A stretch of DNA of 64,000 bases from positions 168,396 through 232,395 of the forward strand of contig JANSWP010000002.1 of NCBI GenBank assembly GCA_024743405.1. Direction: 5' to 3'. The notes below the pieces were generated by a model. That model saw nothing but the letters and a program-made list of their open reading frames with translations, was not told the DNA's origin and ran no database searches. The translations under genes and the position numbers were made by a program. The stretch comes from Bacteroidota bacterium. Lineage in GTDB: Bacteria; Bacteroidota; Bacteroidia; Chitinophagales; Saprospiraceae. Below are positions 18,577 through 28,223 of this stretch, in pieces (position 1 is the stretch's first letter; each line of letters begins with the position of its first letter).

Positions 18577-21429
18577 CTACTCTTTCATTAATTCATAACC
18601 CTGATCAATTCCTTTTTCCATTGCTGGAACACCTCTATCCATCCATTTTGGTTTTGGTGCATCCATCAAATAATAATCGAAATATTGTTGCATTCGAATA
18701 TTAAAATCCACCCGATTTTGGAATTTCATTGCCCAGTGAGGGTCTCCATTATAATTAAGCATCCAAGCTGGTTTTCCAAGTCGGCGAAGTCCAACAAAAT
18801 ATTCAATTCCTTGATACCACGGTACTGCACCATCTTTGTCATTATGCATGATTAGAACAGGTGTATTGACTTTATCAAGGAAAAATATCGGCGAATTTTC
18901 AAGATATCGAAGTGGATAATCCCATATGGTACCACCAATTCGACTCTGTGTTTTTTCATATTGAAACATCCGACTCAAACCACTTCCCCATCTAATGCCA
19001 CCATATGCAGAAAACATATTCACAACAGGGGCACCTGATTCAGCACATTTAAAAATATCTGTTTTAGTCAATAAATAGGCAATTTGATAACCGCCCCAAC
19101 TATGCCCTTGTACCCCAATTCTTTCTTTATCTACGAAGCCTTTATCAATCAAAGAGGTTACGCCACTCACTACCGCATTCAAACAACTTTCTCCAGGATA
19201 ACCTTCTCGATAAGGTACATCCGGATTGAAAATCATATAGCCACGACTGATATAAAAACTATAATTGATCGTCGAACGACCTGGTGAAGGGGCACGATAA
19301 GAATGTAATCGATCCGAACTTTTTTCGTAAAAATTAACCAACATTGGATACTTTTTCAAAGGGTCAAAATTTTCGGGTTTATACAACATCCCTGTTAATT
19401 TATTTCCATTCAAATCCGTCCAATAATACAATTCGCCAGAACCCCAAGAATAATCTTTTTGTTGTGGATTCGCCTCACTAACCTGTTTGATATTTTGGAA
19501 ACTAAAATCGGAATAAAGTATGTCTGGGAACACAGTAAAACTTTGCTTCGTAAACATCAATTTATCTGTGTCTTTTGCTTTTCTCGGGCGAGTTGAATAA
19601 TTAAAATCTCCCGATAAAATCGTCACAGGTTTGCCTGTATTCATCCTCAAAAATCCATATCCACTAGCCTTTGTTTTTTCATTAAAAACATGTAATAATT
19701 GGCGCTCATTTGAATTGATATTTCGCGCCTCTGGATCAAGTCGAATATAACGATATCGAGTTTGGTTCTCACGACCTTGAGTCAAATTCACAGGTCTTTC
19801 TTTGCCCGTTGGATCAAACTTCCAAATGTCGTATCGGTCATTAATTAAGACATATTTATCATCTTCTGTCCAACCTGAAATCCCATAAGAACTAGGATAA
19901 GAGGGAGAGTCATGTAATTCATTGAAAAAAGCAACATTTTCATTTTTCGTCAATTGCACAATTTCCTCACTTTCAATTGAATAAGAAAAATATGCCGTAT
20001 CAGGTGCACTAAACCATGTTACATATTTCGCCTTCGGAGAAAGTCGTCCAGAACCTTCAACTGCTTTCTTGATTTCCTTCTTCTTTCCAGTTTTTAAATC
20101 AACGATATAAAGGTCACGGGGATTTGGAAACCCTCTCCAAGTCGCTGATTTTATGTATGGATTTTCATTATATCCTAAAACGATATCCGAATTCCCTTCA
20201 TCTCCTTTTTGAATTTCTGGAACGCTCATGTTTCCTACTTGAACCAACCTATTTTCTTGTGTATGCCAAACAACTTGGTAGGTCCGTTTTTTCTCCTGAT
20301 CTAAATTATTTTTCTGTTGAGTATGCAAAACATCATCAGTCCAACTCCAAACCTCAACTTTTACAATTTCCTCTTCCAAAAGGCTTGTGTCTTGCAAAAT
20401 TGGATTTGGTGCAACACCGAAATATAACTTCGATCCATCTTCTGAAAAACTTGGTCTTCCACTTTCACTAACTCTCCAATCTTCCGCTAAGAATTGGGAA
20501 GTGGTATCTACCAATATCGTCGCTGTTTCATCTCCATCTTTCCAATAAGCCAATCCATAAGGTGCAATCAACATTTCCAAAGTATCCAGATTCGCATGAA
20601 ACGCAACTTGCGACCCCGACTTATCAAAAGTCATATTTTTGTATTCACCTTTATGAACAAAAATGGGTTTTAGTTCCTCTTTTTCGCAATCAAATAAATA
20701 AACCCCTTCTTCAAAAGTCGAATCTTTCCCTGTCGAATTTAAAAGAAACCGGGGCCCTTCTTCCGCCATCGTGTAAGCCATTACAAATTCAACAACTTCC
20801 TCTTTTCCGGTAACTAAATCCCTAAAAACCAGTTTAGTTCCCGTTTTTTTACCTTCCTTTTTGGGGCGTTTCTTTTTACCCTTTTTCGATTTCTTCTTTT
20901 TTGTTTGCGTTGTATCAGGTGATTCCATTTGAGTGGTATCAACTGCTGCTTTAGTTGTATCGGGTTTTTCAATTTCTTTATGATAAGCGACCCACCCTGA
21001 CCATTTTTCAGGTAGTTTGAATGACTTTACATCTTCTATTTTAACCAAATCGCTAGTCGCCAAATTCAAAATACCGAGGCTATCTTTTGGCATTTTGTTC
21101 TTTTTGACTTTTCGTCTTTTCATAGCCGTAACCGTATCTTGATGCGGTTTGATTTTAAAAACAACGAATTGGTTATCTCCTGAAATCTTTGCGCCTTCGC
21201 CTCTTTCAAAAGTTTGTGTCTGGTTGTTTTTTGAATTCCAAACTTTCAAAACGGCGTCCCCTTTTTCAGGTTTTAAGGAATAGGTCACCCAATTTCCATC
21301 ATTGGAAATTTGTGAATTCTGGATACGATTCCATGAAATCAATTCGTCGTGTCCAAGTTGTTTTTTTTGAGCAAACGTACATACGCTCGTCAAAAAAATT
21401 AATGTGAGAGTTATAGTCAGTTTATTCAT
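18577..21429 (-). CDS. Secreted S9-family (prolyl-oligopeptidase-like) peptidase
   Basis: 950 residues with a signal peptide (CTFAQ). A WD40-like propeller region (about 30-660) precedes an alpha/beta hydrolase domain. The nucleophile is in GHSWGGYQ (about Ser777), the acid in HNDKDGAVPW (about 863) and the base in GDPHWAMK (about 897). Family members cleave short peptides in the periplasm or outside the cell. An unusual Lys-rich stretch at about 175-200 (KKKKSKKGKKKRPKK) interrupts the first propeller blades. That insert looks like a flexible surface loop. The gene is monocistronic with a 3' hairpin. Confidence 0.85.
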   Translation of the reverse strand: MNKLTITLTLIFLTSVCTFAQKKQLGHDELISWNRIQNSQISNDGNWVTYSLKPEKGDAVLKVWNSKNNQTQTFERGEGAKISGDNQFVVFKIKPHQDTVTAMKRRKVKKNKMPKDSLGILNLATSDLVKIEDVKSFKLPEKWSGWVAYHKEIEKPDTTKAAVDTTQMESPDTTQTKKKKSKKGKKKRPKKEGKKTGTKLVFRDLVTGKEEVVEFVMAYTMAEEGPRFLLNSTGKDSTFEEGVYLFDCEKEELKPIFVHKGEYKNMTFDKSGSQVAFHANLDTLEMLIAPYGLAYWKDGDETATILVDTTSQFLAEDWRVSESGRPSFSEDGSKLYFGVAPNPILQDTSLLEEEIVKVEVWSWTDDVLHTQQKNNLDQEKKRTYQVVWHTQENRLVQVGNMSVPEIQKGDEGNSDIVLGYNENPYIKSATWRGFPNPRDLYIVDLKTGKKKEIKKAVEGSGRLSPKAKYVTWFSAPDTAYFSYSIESEEIVQLTKNENVAFFNELHDSPSYPSSYGISGWTEDDKYVLINDRYDIWKFDPTGKERPVNLTQGRENQTRYRYIRLDPEARNINSNERQLLHVFNEKTKASGYGFLRMNTGKPVTILSGDFNYSTRPRKAKDTDKLMFTKQSFTVFPDILYSDFSFQNIKQVSEANPQQKDYSWGSGELYYWTDLNGNKLTGMLYKPENFDPLKKYPMLVNFYEKSSDRLHSYRAPSPGRSTINYSFYISRGYMIFNPDVPYREGYPGESCLNAVVSGVTSLIDKGFVDKERIGVQGHSWGGYQIAYLLTKTDIFKCAESGAPVVNMFSAYGGIRWGSGLSRMFQYEKTQSRIGGTIWDYPLRYLENSPIFFLDKVNTPVLIMHNDKDGAVPWYQGIEYFVGLRRLGKPAWMLNYNGDPHWAMKFQNRVDFNIRMQQYFDYYLMDAPKPKWMDRGVPAMEKGIDQGYELMKE

Positions 21430-21557
21430 ATTGGAATATTTTTTAAAATGTGGCTTGAAAATACAAAGATTTCGGTTTTTGACGACTCGATTTGACCGAT
21501 TGCCTAATGAATGGTTGATTTCCTTACATTCGTGATTCTGAATGACTCAATTTTTCA

Positions 21558-22997
21558 ATGAATATCTTTTCAAAAAATAAGACGATAAATATGGTAGGAA
21601 CTTTAGGGTTCCTAATCTTAATTTATTTCCCCATTTTTCTTCACCTTGATTATCTCCCTTTAGATAATTTTGACGAAGCCCGGCTCGCTGTTTCTGCCCT
21701 CGAAATGCACGAAAATGGTAATTGGTTAATTCCTCATTTTGGCGGCAAACCCGACATGTGGAGCACCAAACCACCTCTAATGATCTGGGCGCAAGTTATT
21801 TGCATTAAGATATTTGGTGTTAATGAATTAGCCATTCGACTACCCTCCGCCTTAGCAGCACTGTTTACGGTTTTATTGTTGATTTGGTTTTCAAAAAAAT
21901 ACTTGAGTACTCCGTTAGTAGGGATTTTCGCCTCATTAATTTTGATTACCACCAATGGGTTTATTGTAAAACATGTTTCACGAACGGGTGATTACGATTC
22001 ACTCTTAGTCTTTTTCATGACCATACAAGCCTTATTTTTTTGGCTGTTCATAGAATCTGAAAATAACTCAAAAAAGAAAAATTACATCTTGCTTTTTGGA
22101 TTATCAATTGTCTGTTCCGTTTTGACAAAAAGTGTAGTTGGATTGATGTTTCTGCCTGCATTATTTATTTATGCTTTGATTCAAAAAAAACTCAGAAATG
22201 TATTCTTATTTAAATGGACTTGGTTCGCTATTTTAGGAAGCCTAGCACTAATACTAGGATATTATTTTATAAGAGAGCATTACAATCCTGGATACTTTCA
22301 GGCGGTTTGGGAGAATGAATTAGGAGGTCGATATTTGAAAACGGTTGAAAAACATAAGGCCCCTTTTGGATGGTACTTTGAACGATTGATCTCAACACAA
22401 TTTATTCCGTGGATCTATATCTTACCTTTAGCTATTTGGGTTGGCTTCAAAGGAGAACCTCAGATAAAAAAAATCACCCTTTTTTCCATTTTGATTGTAG
22501 TTTCTTTTTTATTGGCTATCTCCATGGCTGGTACTAAGTTGTATCACTATGATGCCCCAATTTATCCATTTCTAGCTATTTTAATGGGAATTGGATTTTA
22601 TCATTTTTATAATAAATTTGACGCATCTAGTATTCTTAAGGTCGTTATATTCATTTTGATTTTTGCCTATCCGTATTGCCAAACGATCGATTCTATCTAC
22701 CTAAAAGAACCCCATAAATCAACCAATGAATATGCATGGTTTATGCGCCGAAATCAGGATACTAAAGAATATTTCGTCGCCATAAAAAAATATAACGCAC
22801 ATTTAGAATTTTACAAACAAGCTTACAATCGAAACGGCTATACCATTGAGAAGATTTATCCAAAAAGCTTGAAAATTGGAAACACAGCGATGTTTTGTCA
22901 AAATGATATCAAGAAAATGATTGACCAACATTACAAATATCAAATCAAAGACACAAATCGTGGTTGTTTTCTAGTTGAGATTATTTCAAAGCGATAA
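21558..22997 (+). CDS. GT39/ArnT-like membrane glycosyltransferase
   Basis: 479 residues, about 10-11 predicted transmembrane helices. The first periplasmic loop carries the acidic motif NFDEARLA (D/E typical of PMT/ArnT-type enzymes), followed by WSTKPPLMIWAQ and RTGDYDSLLVFF. Such enzymes use polyprenyl-phosphate sugars to modify lipid A, proteins or polymers. The acceptor is unknown. It heads a plus-strand run with the desaturase-like and acyltransferase-like genes (48- and 28-base gaps), suggesting a lipid or glycolipid task. Confidence 0.8.
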   Translation: MNIFSKNKTINMVGTLGFLILIYFPIFLHLDYLPLDNFDEARLAVSALEMHENGNWLIPHFGGKPDMWSTKPPLMIWAQVICIKIFGVNELAIRLPSALAALFTVLLLIWFSKKYLSTPLVGIFASLILITTNGFIVKHVSRTGDYDSLLVFFMTIQALFFWLFIESENNSKKKNYILLFGLSIVCSVLTKSVVGLMFLPALFIYALIQKKLRNVFLFKWTWFAILGSLALILGYYFIREHYNPGYFQAVWENELGGRYLKTVEKHKAPFGWYFERLISTQFIPWIYILPLAIWVGFKGEPQIKKITLFSILIVVSFLLAISMAGTKLYHYDAPIYPFLAILMGIGFYHFYNKFDASSILKVVIFILIFAYPYCQTIDSIYLKEPHKSTNEYAWFMRRNQDTKEYFVAIKKYNAHLEFYKQAYNRNGYTIEKIYPKSLKIGNTAMFCQNDIKKMIDQHYKYQIKDTNRGCFLVEIISKR

Positions 22998-23004
22998 TTA
23001 AAGG

Positions 23005-23012
23005 TATTTTTG
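23005..23012 (+). promoter_or_regulatory. Possible Bacteroidota -7 element (TATTTTTG)
   Basis: An exact TAnnTTTG match 33 bases before the start codon at 23045, in the gap after the GT39 gene. A good -33 TTG at the usual spacing was not seen, so this is tentative. Confidence 0.35.
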
Positions 23013-23044
23013 TAATTCTTATTTCAATATTAATTTTTTTCAAA

Positions 23045-24307
23045 ATGGATTATTACGCAAAAACACTAGCCATAGCTATACCTATTTTCGTGATTTTGAT
23101 GGCAATTGAAGCCATTTATGATTGGAAAAAAGATAAAAAAACAGTCAAAGCACTAGATACTATTTCGAGCTTGAGTTCAGGCATGACAAACGTAATAAAG
23201 GACTCACTCAATATTGTAGTCATCATTGTCTCCTATCCTTTTATATTGAAATATTTGGCATTGACAGAAATTCAGGAAACGAATTGGTTGGTATTTTTAC
23301 TCGGTTTCATTGCACTCGATTTTGCCGGATATTGGAACCATCGACTTTCTCATAGTATCAATTATTTTTGGAATAGACACCGAGTTCATCATTCAAGTGA
23401 AGAATTTAATTTGCCATGTGCTTTGCGCCAAACCATTTCAAGCTTCTTTGGCACTACTGTCTTTTTCCTAATCCCAGCTGCAATAATGGGGATTCCTCAT
23501 GAAGTTATCATTATGATAGCGCCGATTCATTTATACCTACAATTTTGGTATCATACTCGCCATATTGGAAAGTTAGGCTGGTTAGAATACATTATAATTA
23601 CACCTTCTCAACATCGGGTTCACCATGCTATTAATCCAGAATATATTGACAAAAATTTAGGCCAAGTTTTTTCGATTTGGGATCGACTATTCGGTACTTA
23701 TCAAGAAGAATTAGACGAGGTACCTCCTGTTTATGGAGTAACCATGCCAGCTCGAACTTGGAATCCGATTAAGATTAATTTTCAACATTTGTTTTTATTA
23801 TTTCAAGATGCTTGGCACGCTGAAAGCTGGGGAGATAAACTGCGTGTTTTTTATCGCGAAACAGGTTGGCGACCAGATGGTTTTAATGAAAAATATCCGG
23901 TCGAATCTATTAAGGATGTTTATCATTTTGATAAATATCAAACACCTGCGACCAAAGCCATCATTGCATGGTCATGGTTTCAATATGCAATGATGTTTGT
24001 ATTGACTTTATTCTTTTTAATTAACTTTAAAAATATCAGTTCTACTGGAGTATTAATAAATGGGATATTCATTTTCGTTATTGTTTATGGATATTCATCT
24101 GTGATGGACAGAGATAAAAACGCCATTTGGATTGAATCATTTCGAGCAACAGTTGGAATTATTTTATTATTGCAAACAGGTGATTGGTTTGGCTTAGAAA
24201 ACCTACTTCCTGGAGCTTCTATTTTCTTGTTTATATATTTTATATCTGCACCATTAGGAGCTTGGTATTTCACAAAAAAGGAAATTTTACAACCCCAAGT
24301 TGGGTAG
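23045..24307 (+). CDS. Sterol-desaturase/fatty-acid-hydroxylase-family membrane protein
   Basis: 420 residues with several membrane helices and the three histidine clusters of this di-iron family: NHRLSH, NRHRVHH and SQHRVHH. The C-terminal third (320-420) adds extra hydrophobic helices. Relatives hydroxylate or desaturate lipid tails, or cleave ether lipids; this one could act on any of these. The neighbouring PlsC-like gene 27 bases downstream supports a membrane-lipid role. Confidence 0.82.
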   Translation: MDYYAKTLAIAIPIFVILMAIEAIYDWKKDKKTVKALDTISSLSSGMTNVIKDSLNIVVIIVSYPFILKYLALTEIQETNWLVFLLGFIALDFAGYWNHRLSHSINYFWNRHRVHHSSEEFNLPCALRQTISSFFGTTVFFLIPAAIMGIPHEVIIMIAPIHLYLQFWYHTRHIGKLGWLEYIIITPSQHRVHHAINPEYIDKNLGQVFSIWDRLFGTYQEELDEVPPVYGVTMPARTWNPIKINFQHLFLLFQDAWHAESWGDKLRVFYRETGWRPDGFNEKYPVESIKDVYHFDKYQTPATKAIIAWSWFQYAMMFVLTLFFLINFKNISSTGVLINGIFIFVIVYGYSSVMDRDKNAIWIESFRATVGIILLLQTGDWFGLENLLPGASIFLFIYFISAPLGAWYFTKKEILQPQVG

Positions 24308-24334
24308 TGAACAAATCAAATACTAGACAAATTT

Positions 24335-24916
24335 ATGTTTAAACTATTTGCACGGTTTTTATTGAAATTACATGGGTGGAAAGTAAACAAAGTCGTTCCC
24401 AAAGAAGCACAGAAATGCGTGATGATCGCAGCTCCACATACGACCAATTGGGATTTCTACTATATGCGTATTGCCTTTGCGATTTTAGATATCCCAATGA
24501 AAGCAACAATAAAAGATTTTTGGACACAATTTCCTTTTGGGTTAATCATTCTTCCACTGGGCGGATTAGGGATCAATCGAAAACCAAAAAAACCAAACGA
24601 GCCACGAAAAAGTTATGTCGAACAAATGGCGGCTTTTTTTAATGATTATGACAGAATCGCTATGGTTGTGGCTGCAGAAGGAACACGTTCTTTGGTAACA
24701 GAATGGAAGTTAGGGTTTTATCATACTGCAAAAATGGCAAATGTGCCTATCACTTTTGGTTATTTAGATTATGAGAAAAAAGAGGCTGGTGTAGGAGGCG
24801 CGATTCATCTTACAGATAACATGGAAGCCGATCTAAAAAAAATTATGGATTTTTATAAAAATATAGCTCCAAAATATCCTGAAAAATATAGCGTAGATGT
24901 TCGATTTGCCAAGTAA
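24335..24916 (+). CDS. PlsC-like 1-acyl-glycerol-3-phosphate acyltransferase family protein
   Basis: 193 residues with the acyltransferase motif HTTNWD (H35 x4 D40) and the second motif AEGTRS. It is shorter than classical PlsC, but similar in size to the small lysophospholipid-acyltransferase-like proteins of this phylum. It should transfer an acyl chain to a lysophosphatidate-like or amino-lipid acceptor at the inner membrane. It closes the GT39/desaturase/acyltransferase run. Confidence 0.82.
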   Translation: MFKLFARFLLKLHGWKVNKVVPKEAQKCVMIAAPHTTNWDFYYMRIAFAILDIPMKATIKDFWTQFPFGLIILPLGGLGINRKPKKPNEPRKSYVEQMAAFFNDYDRIAMVVAAEGTRSLVTEWKLGFYHTAKMANVPITFGYLDYEKKEAGVGGAIHLTDNMEADLKKIMDFYKNIAPKYPEKYSVDVRFAK

Positions 24917-24968
24917 GACAAAAGATTTAGTAAAATGTTATTATTACTTATTCTGCACACTGTCTTGC

Positions 24969-25565
24969 TTATAAATTTTCGCCATTTCTATCATAGATCT
25001 CATTATATATCTCTACAATTTTTGATAAATCTTTGAATCTATAACCCTTTTTCCCTATTAAATTTGCTAATTCAGGATAGTGCGCAAATTTTTTACGCAA
25101 GGTTGTTCGGAAGCCAACTCGATATATTTGAAAAGGTTTTTTTTGATCAAATTGAAGCCATATTTCTGTTCCCCCTTTTTCTTTAATAGCCTTTCCTTCC
25201 GATTCAGTAAATTGAATTTTCCTTTCAGACCTTTTATAAAGACTCAAGGCTTGTCCTCTTTTTTCTACTTTTAGAAACGCCCAACTTCCTTCAAGAAATT
25301 TGCTCTCATAATAAACTGTTTGACCTCTCTCTTCAAAAGCAAAACCATAGATACAAGCGGGATGAATAGAATATAGATCTCCAAAATCATTTTCAAAAGA
25401 TACCCGGGATTGCCAATCTGAAAAGAATATATCTTTTACATTACCTGTTAACTTATATCCATTTAGCGTAATTAAAAAGTCTTTACCGGGGTTATTAGCT
25501 TGAAGAGTATTAGGGAAAAGAGAAAAAATTATTATTGAAAGCAACAAAGTATATAAAGACCTCAT
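24969..25565 (-). CDS. Secreted protein of unknown function
   Basis: 198 residues with a signal peptide (TLQANN). The mature part is strand-rich (FLITLNGYKLTGNVKDIFFSDWQ) with a basic, helical C-terminus (about 150-198). No family was recognised. It converges with the PlsC-like gene. Confidence 0.6.
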   Translation of the reverse strand: MRSLYTLLLSIIIFSLFPNTLQANNPGKDFLITLNGYKLTGNVKDIFFSDWQSRVSFENDFGDLYSIHPACIYGFAFEERGQTVYYESKFLEGSWAFLKVEKRGQALSLYKRSERKIQFTESEGKAIKEKGGTEIWLQFDQKKPFQIYRVGFRTTLRKKFAHYPELANLIGKKGYRFKDLSKIVEIYNEIYDRNGENL

Positions 25566-25656
25566 AAGCAGACTGTTTAGTGATTAGTGCTTTAAATTTA
25601 AGAAAATCCTGAAACAAAAAACTAAGTTTTTTTCTAAATGTTCAACAGCAAACACT

Positions 25657-26556
25657 TTAACCCTTCGCATTTCGACTCCACCACATCGCTAAGGCAAAAC
25701 CTGAGATCAAATGCCAAACGCCCCAACAGGCCATTACCAAGGCCATACCTCCTATGCCATCAAAAAAATTAAACACTAAAACTAGCCCAAGTCCAGTATT
25801 TTGAATTCCGGTCTCAATTGAAATGGCTCGTGCATCTTTTTCGGGAAGGCGATTCAGCCTTGAAAATCCATATCCAACTAAGAAAGCCAATCCATTGTGT
25901 AAAAAAACTAAAAGAAATACTAAGTGAATATAGTTTTTGATATTATCCCAATTTCCTACTACCGCGAAAACAACAAAGCCAATAAATATAGCCATAGACA
26001 ACCATCGAATAGGTTTTTCTATTTTTTCAGTCAATCTGGGATGTTTATAATTGATGTACATTCCAATACTTACAGGTATTAATACTAATTGAATAATTGC
26101 CTTTATTATATTACTAGGTTCTACCGTAATAGATTGCCGAAGACTATCCATCTCCGGTAAAAATTGGGACAAAAAAATAAACGCAAGCGGTGTTACTATT
26201 AAAGAACCTAGAGTGGTAATAGAAGTTAACATGACAGATAAGGCAGCATTTGCCCCTGCCAAATGAACCATATAATTGGACGTACTACCCCCCGGCAGGG
26301 TAGATAGTAGAATCATACCAAGCGCCATACTAGGGGCAGGTTTGAATAGAAAAATCAATGAAAGCGCAATAATTGGTAGTAACACATATTCCGAAATAAG
26401 CCCAACAATAGGAGACTTTGGCTTTTCGATAAGCCTTTTAAAATCGCTCAATTTGATATCCAATGCGACACCAAAGACAAGGAAAGCAAGGCAGATATTG
26501 AGTAAAATAAGTTGATCCTCACTAAAGTTTATTCTAATAGCATCAATATCTATCAT
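25657..26556 (-). CDS. Bile acid:sodium symporter (BASS) family transporter
   Basis: 299 residues, 9-10 hydrophobic helices. The LPGGSTSNYM segment in helix 4 and the later ETGIQNTGLGLVLVF helix are the paired sodium-binding motifs of BASS proteins. Substrates in bacteria include bile acids, pantoate or organic anions; the present one is unknown. A terminator-bearing RNA structure lies about 125 bases upstream on the same strand and could control it. Confidence 0.85.
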   Translation of the reverse strand: MIDIDAIRINFSEDQLILLNICLAFLVFGVALDIKLSDFKRLIEKPKSPIVGLISEYVLLPIIALSLIFLFKPAPSMALGMILLSTLPGGSTSNYMVHLAGANAALSVMLTSITTLGSLIVTPLAFIFLSQFLPEMDSLRQSITVEPSNIIKAIIQLVLIPVSIGMYINYKHPRLTEKIEKPIRWLSMAIFIGFVVFAVVGNWDNIKNYIHLVFLLVFLHNGLAFLVGYGFSRLNRLPEKDARAISIETGIQNTGLGLVLVFNFFDGIGGMALVMACWGVWHLISGFALAMWWSRNAKG

Positions 26557-27086
26557 AAATGGTATTTTTTATTGTAAGCGCAAATGCACGATACAAATAA
26601 AACCCATTTTCGGTAGAAACATGCTATTCAAAGAAAATAAGGAACAATTGGACGATTGGGAAAAATGACCCGCCACAAAAAAAGCCGGGCAACACCTATT
26701 AAATAACATAACAAGGGAGTTTACCTGCATGCCGAAAATTAAGGTGTTCCCGATTACTTATTTGGTTACATTGAGAAAATACAGGGATATCAAATTTTGG
26801 AGGTTATAACTTTCTGGTGCAATTTTGAAAATATGTCGTCCAAATCTCTCTAGGTCAAATATTATAACTCAAAATAGATAGGTTGTAATGGCAAAAAATG
26901 TTCACAGAGGCTTTAAACTTTGATTTCCACAAAACTTTCATTGACTCAAAATGCTGACCATCAAACTGTTTAATCGTTCCAACATCAAACACATACTCTT
27001 TCTTTCCTCACATTTAATAATCTTTTAAAGGATAAATATTCAACAAAAACTATCTTCATCCGAAAATTTGAATCACATCCTTAAGT
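26557..27086. other. Intergenic region holding a structured RNA candidate
   Basis: 530 bases between the divergent transporter and ddl genes. It contains the RNA candidate at 26675-26752. The remainder (26760-27086) is AT-rich, with no ORF, tRNA or convincing promoter seen. Confidence 0.5.
26675..26752 (-). ncRNA. Structured small RNA or 5' leader, family not identified
   Basis: In minus-strand RNA, CGGGAACACCU (26752-26742) pairs with AGGUGUUGCCCG (26697-26686) with one bulged G. The arms enclose about 44 bases, including GGCAUGCAGG and AAACUCCC. The 3' arm runs into GGC and seven U residues, a normal intrinsic terminator. GC content is well above the flanks. It could be a free small RNA, or an attenuator in the leader of the transporter gene 120 bases downstream. 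The GGAA loop of SRP RNA is absent. Confidence 0.5.
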
Positions 27087-28061
27087 ATGACTATGAAAAA
27101 GTTAAACATAGCTATCCTAACAGGCGGAAATGTAGCCGAAAGGGAAATTTCACTTCTTAGCAGTCAAACTATTCTTGATAACCTAGATAACACCAAATAC
27201 AATTGCTATTTAATTGATTTGTCCGGGAAAGATTTTATTGAAACAAGTTCTGGTGTCATATTAGATAAAAATGATTTTTCCCTCAAGATCAATAATCTTA
27301 AAATTACTTTTGACCTTATTTTTTTAATGCTTCATGGTCATCCAGCAGAAGATGGAAGTATCCAAGGATATTTCAATTTATTAGGTATTCCATGTACCGG
27401 TTGTAATCATTTTTCAAGTGCATTAACCTTTAATAAGCAAGCTTGTAAAAGTTATTTAATGCCCTATAATATCGATATGGCGCCATCCAGATTATTGCGC
27501 CAAGGGGATAAAATTAAGTGGGAAGAGTTGGGAAAAATGGACTTACCTCTTTTTGTAAAACCCAACAAGAATGGAAGCAGTTATGGAGTTTCGAAAGTCA
27601 AAAACTATAAAGACTTACCTAAAGCGGTTGATTTGGCATTTGAATACGATGACGAAATCATCATTGAAGGTTTTTTGGATGGAAATGAATTTTCTAATGG
27701 TGTTTTTCGGCATGGAAAAGAGGTAATAGTTTTACCTATTACGGAAATAGTTTCAAAGAATGAGTTTTTCGATTATGAAGCCAAATATTTGAATGAAAGT
27801 GAAGAAATTACACCCGCTCGATTATCGGATAAGAAGACCAAAGAGTGTCAAGCTATTTCAAAAAAATTATATGAAGTATTAGGGTGTGCTGGTATGACTC
27901 GATTTGATTACATCTTAATGAATGACATCTTTTACTTTTTAGAAGCGAATACTATCCCTGGCTTTTCACCTGCTAGTATTTTCCCTCAACAAATTCAAGA
28001 GTATGGATGGACAATTTCTAAATGTCTGGATTCAATTATAAAAGAAGCATTAGATCAATAA
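27087..28061 (+). CDS. ddl: D-alanine--D-alanine ligase
   Basis: 324 residues, ATP-grasp fold. The N-terminal motif is AILTGGNVAEREISLLS; the glycine-rich loop FVKPNKNGSSYGVSKV, the serine loop and the C-terminal EANTIPGFSPASIFPQQ segment are present. It joins two D-alanines for peptidoglycan precursors. An ATG at residue 3 (27093) is the more common family start. It is transcribed alone; an imperfect stem-loop lies just downstream. Confidence 0.93.
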   Translation: MTMKKLNIAILTGGNVAEREISLLSSQTILDNLDNTKYNCYLIDLSGKDFIETSSGVILDKNDFSLKINNLKITFDLIFLMLHGHPAEDGSIQGYFNLLGIPCTGCNHFSSALTFNKQACKSYLMPYNIDMAPSRLLRQGDKIKWEELGKMDLPLFVKPNKNGSSYGVSKVKNYKDLPKAVDLAFEYDDEIIIEGFLDGNEFSNGVFRHGKEVIVLPITEIVSKNEFFDYEAKYLNESEEITPARLSDKKTKECQAISKKLYEVLGCAGMTRFDYILMNDIFYFLEANTIPGFSPASIFPQQIQEYGWTISKCLDSIIKEALDQ

Positions 28062-28092
28062 GTTTCAAAATATATAATTTAGTAACGACAAA

Positions 28093-28160
28093 AGAATAAC
28101 TTGAACATCTACACTGCCAAATTTAAAGCTATACAGCTTTAGAGCACCTCTCGTTATTCT
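28093..28160 (+). other. Nested imperfect stem-loop after ddl
   Basis: AGAATAAC (28093-28100) pairs with GTTATTCT (28153-28160); inside it AAAGCT (28125-28130) pairs with AGCTTT (28135-28140). It may act as a ddl 3' end or a leader structure for the next gene. The U-tract is absent. Confidence 0.35.
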
Positions 28161-28223
28161 CTATGAAATAGTTCAAGAGTCAAGGAATTTTTGGACTGTT
28201 ATTCAGAAATCAAACTAAACCCA

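Noticed and set aside
26675..26752. SRP (4.5S) RNA identity
   Set aside because: The conserved GGAA tetraloop and the asymmetric loop for SRP binding are not present.
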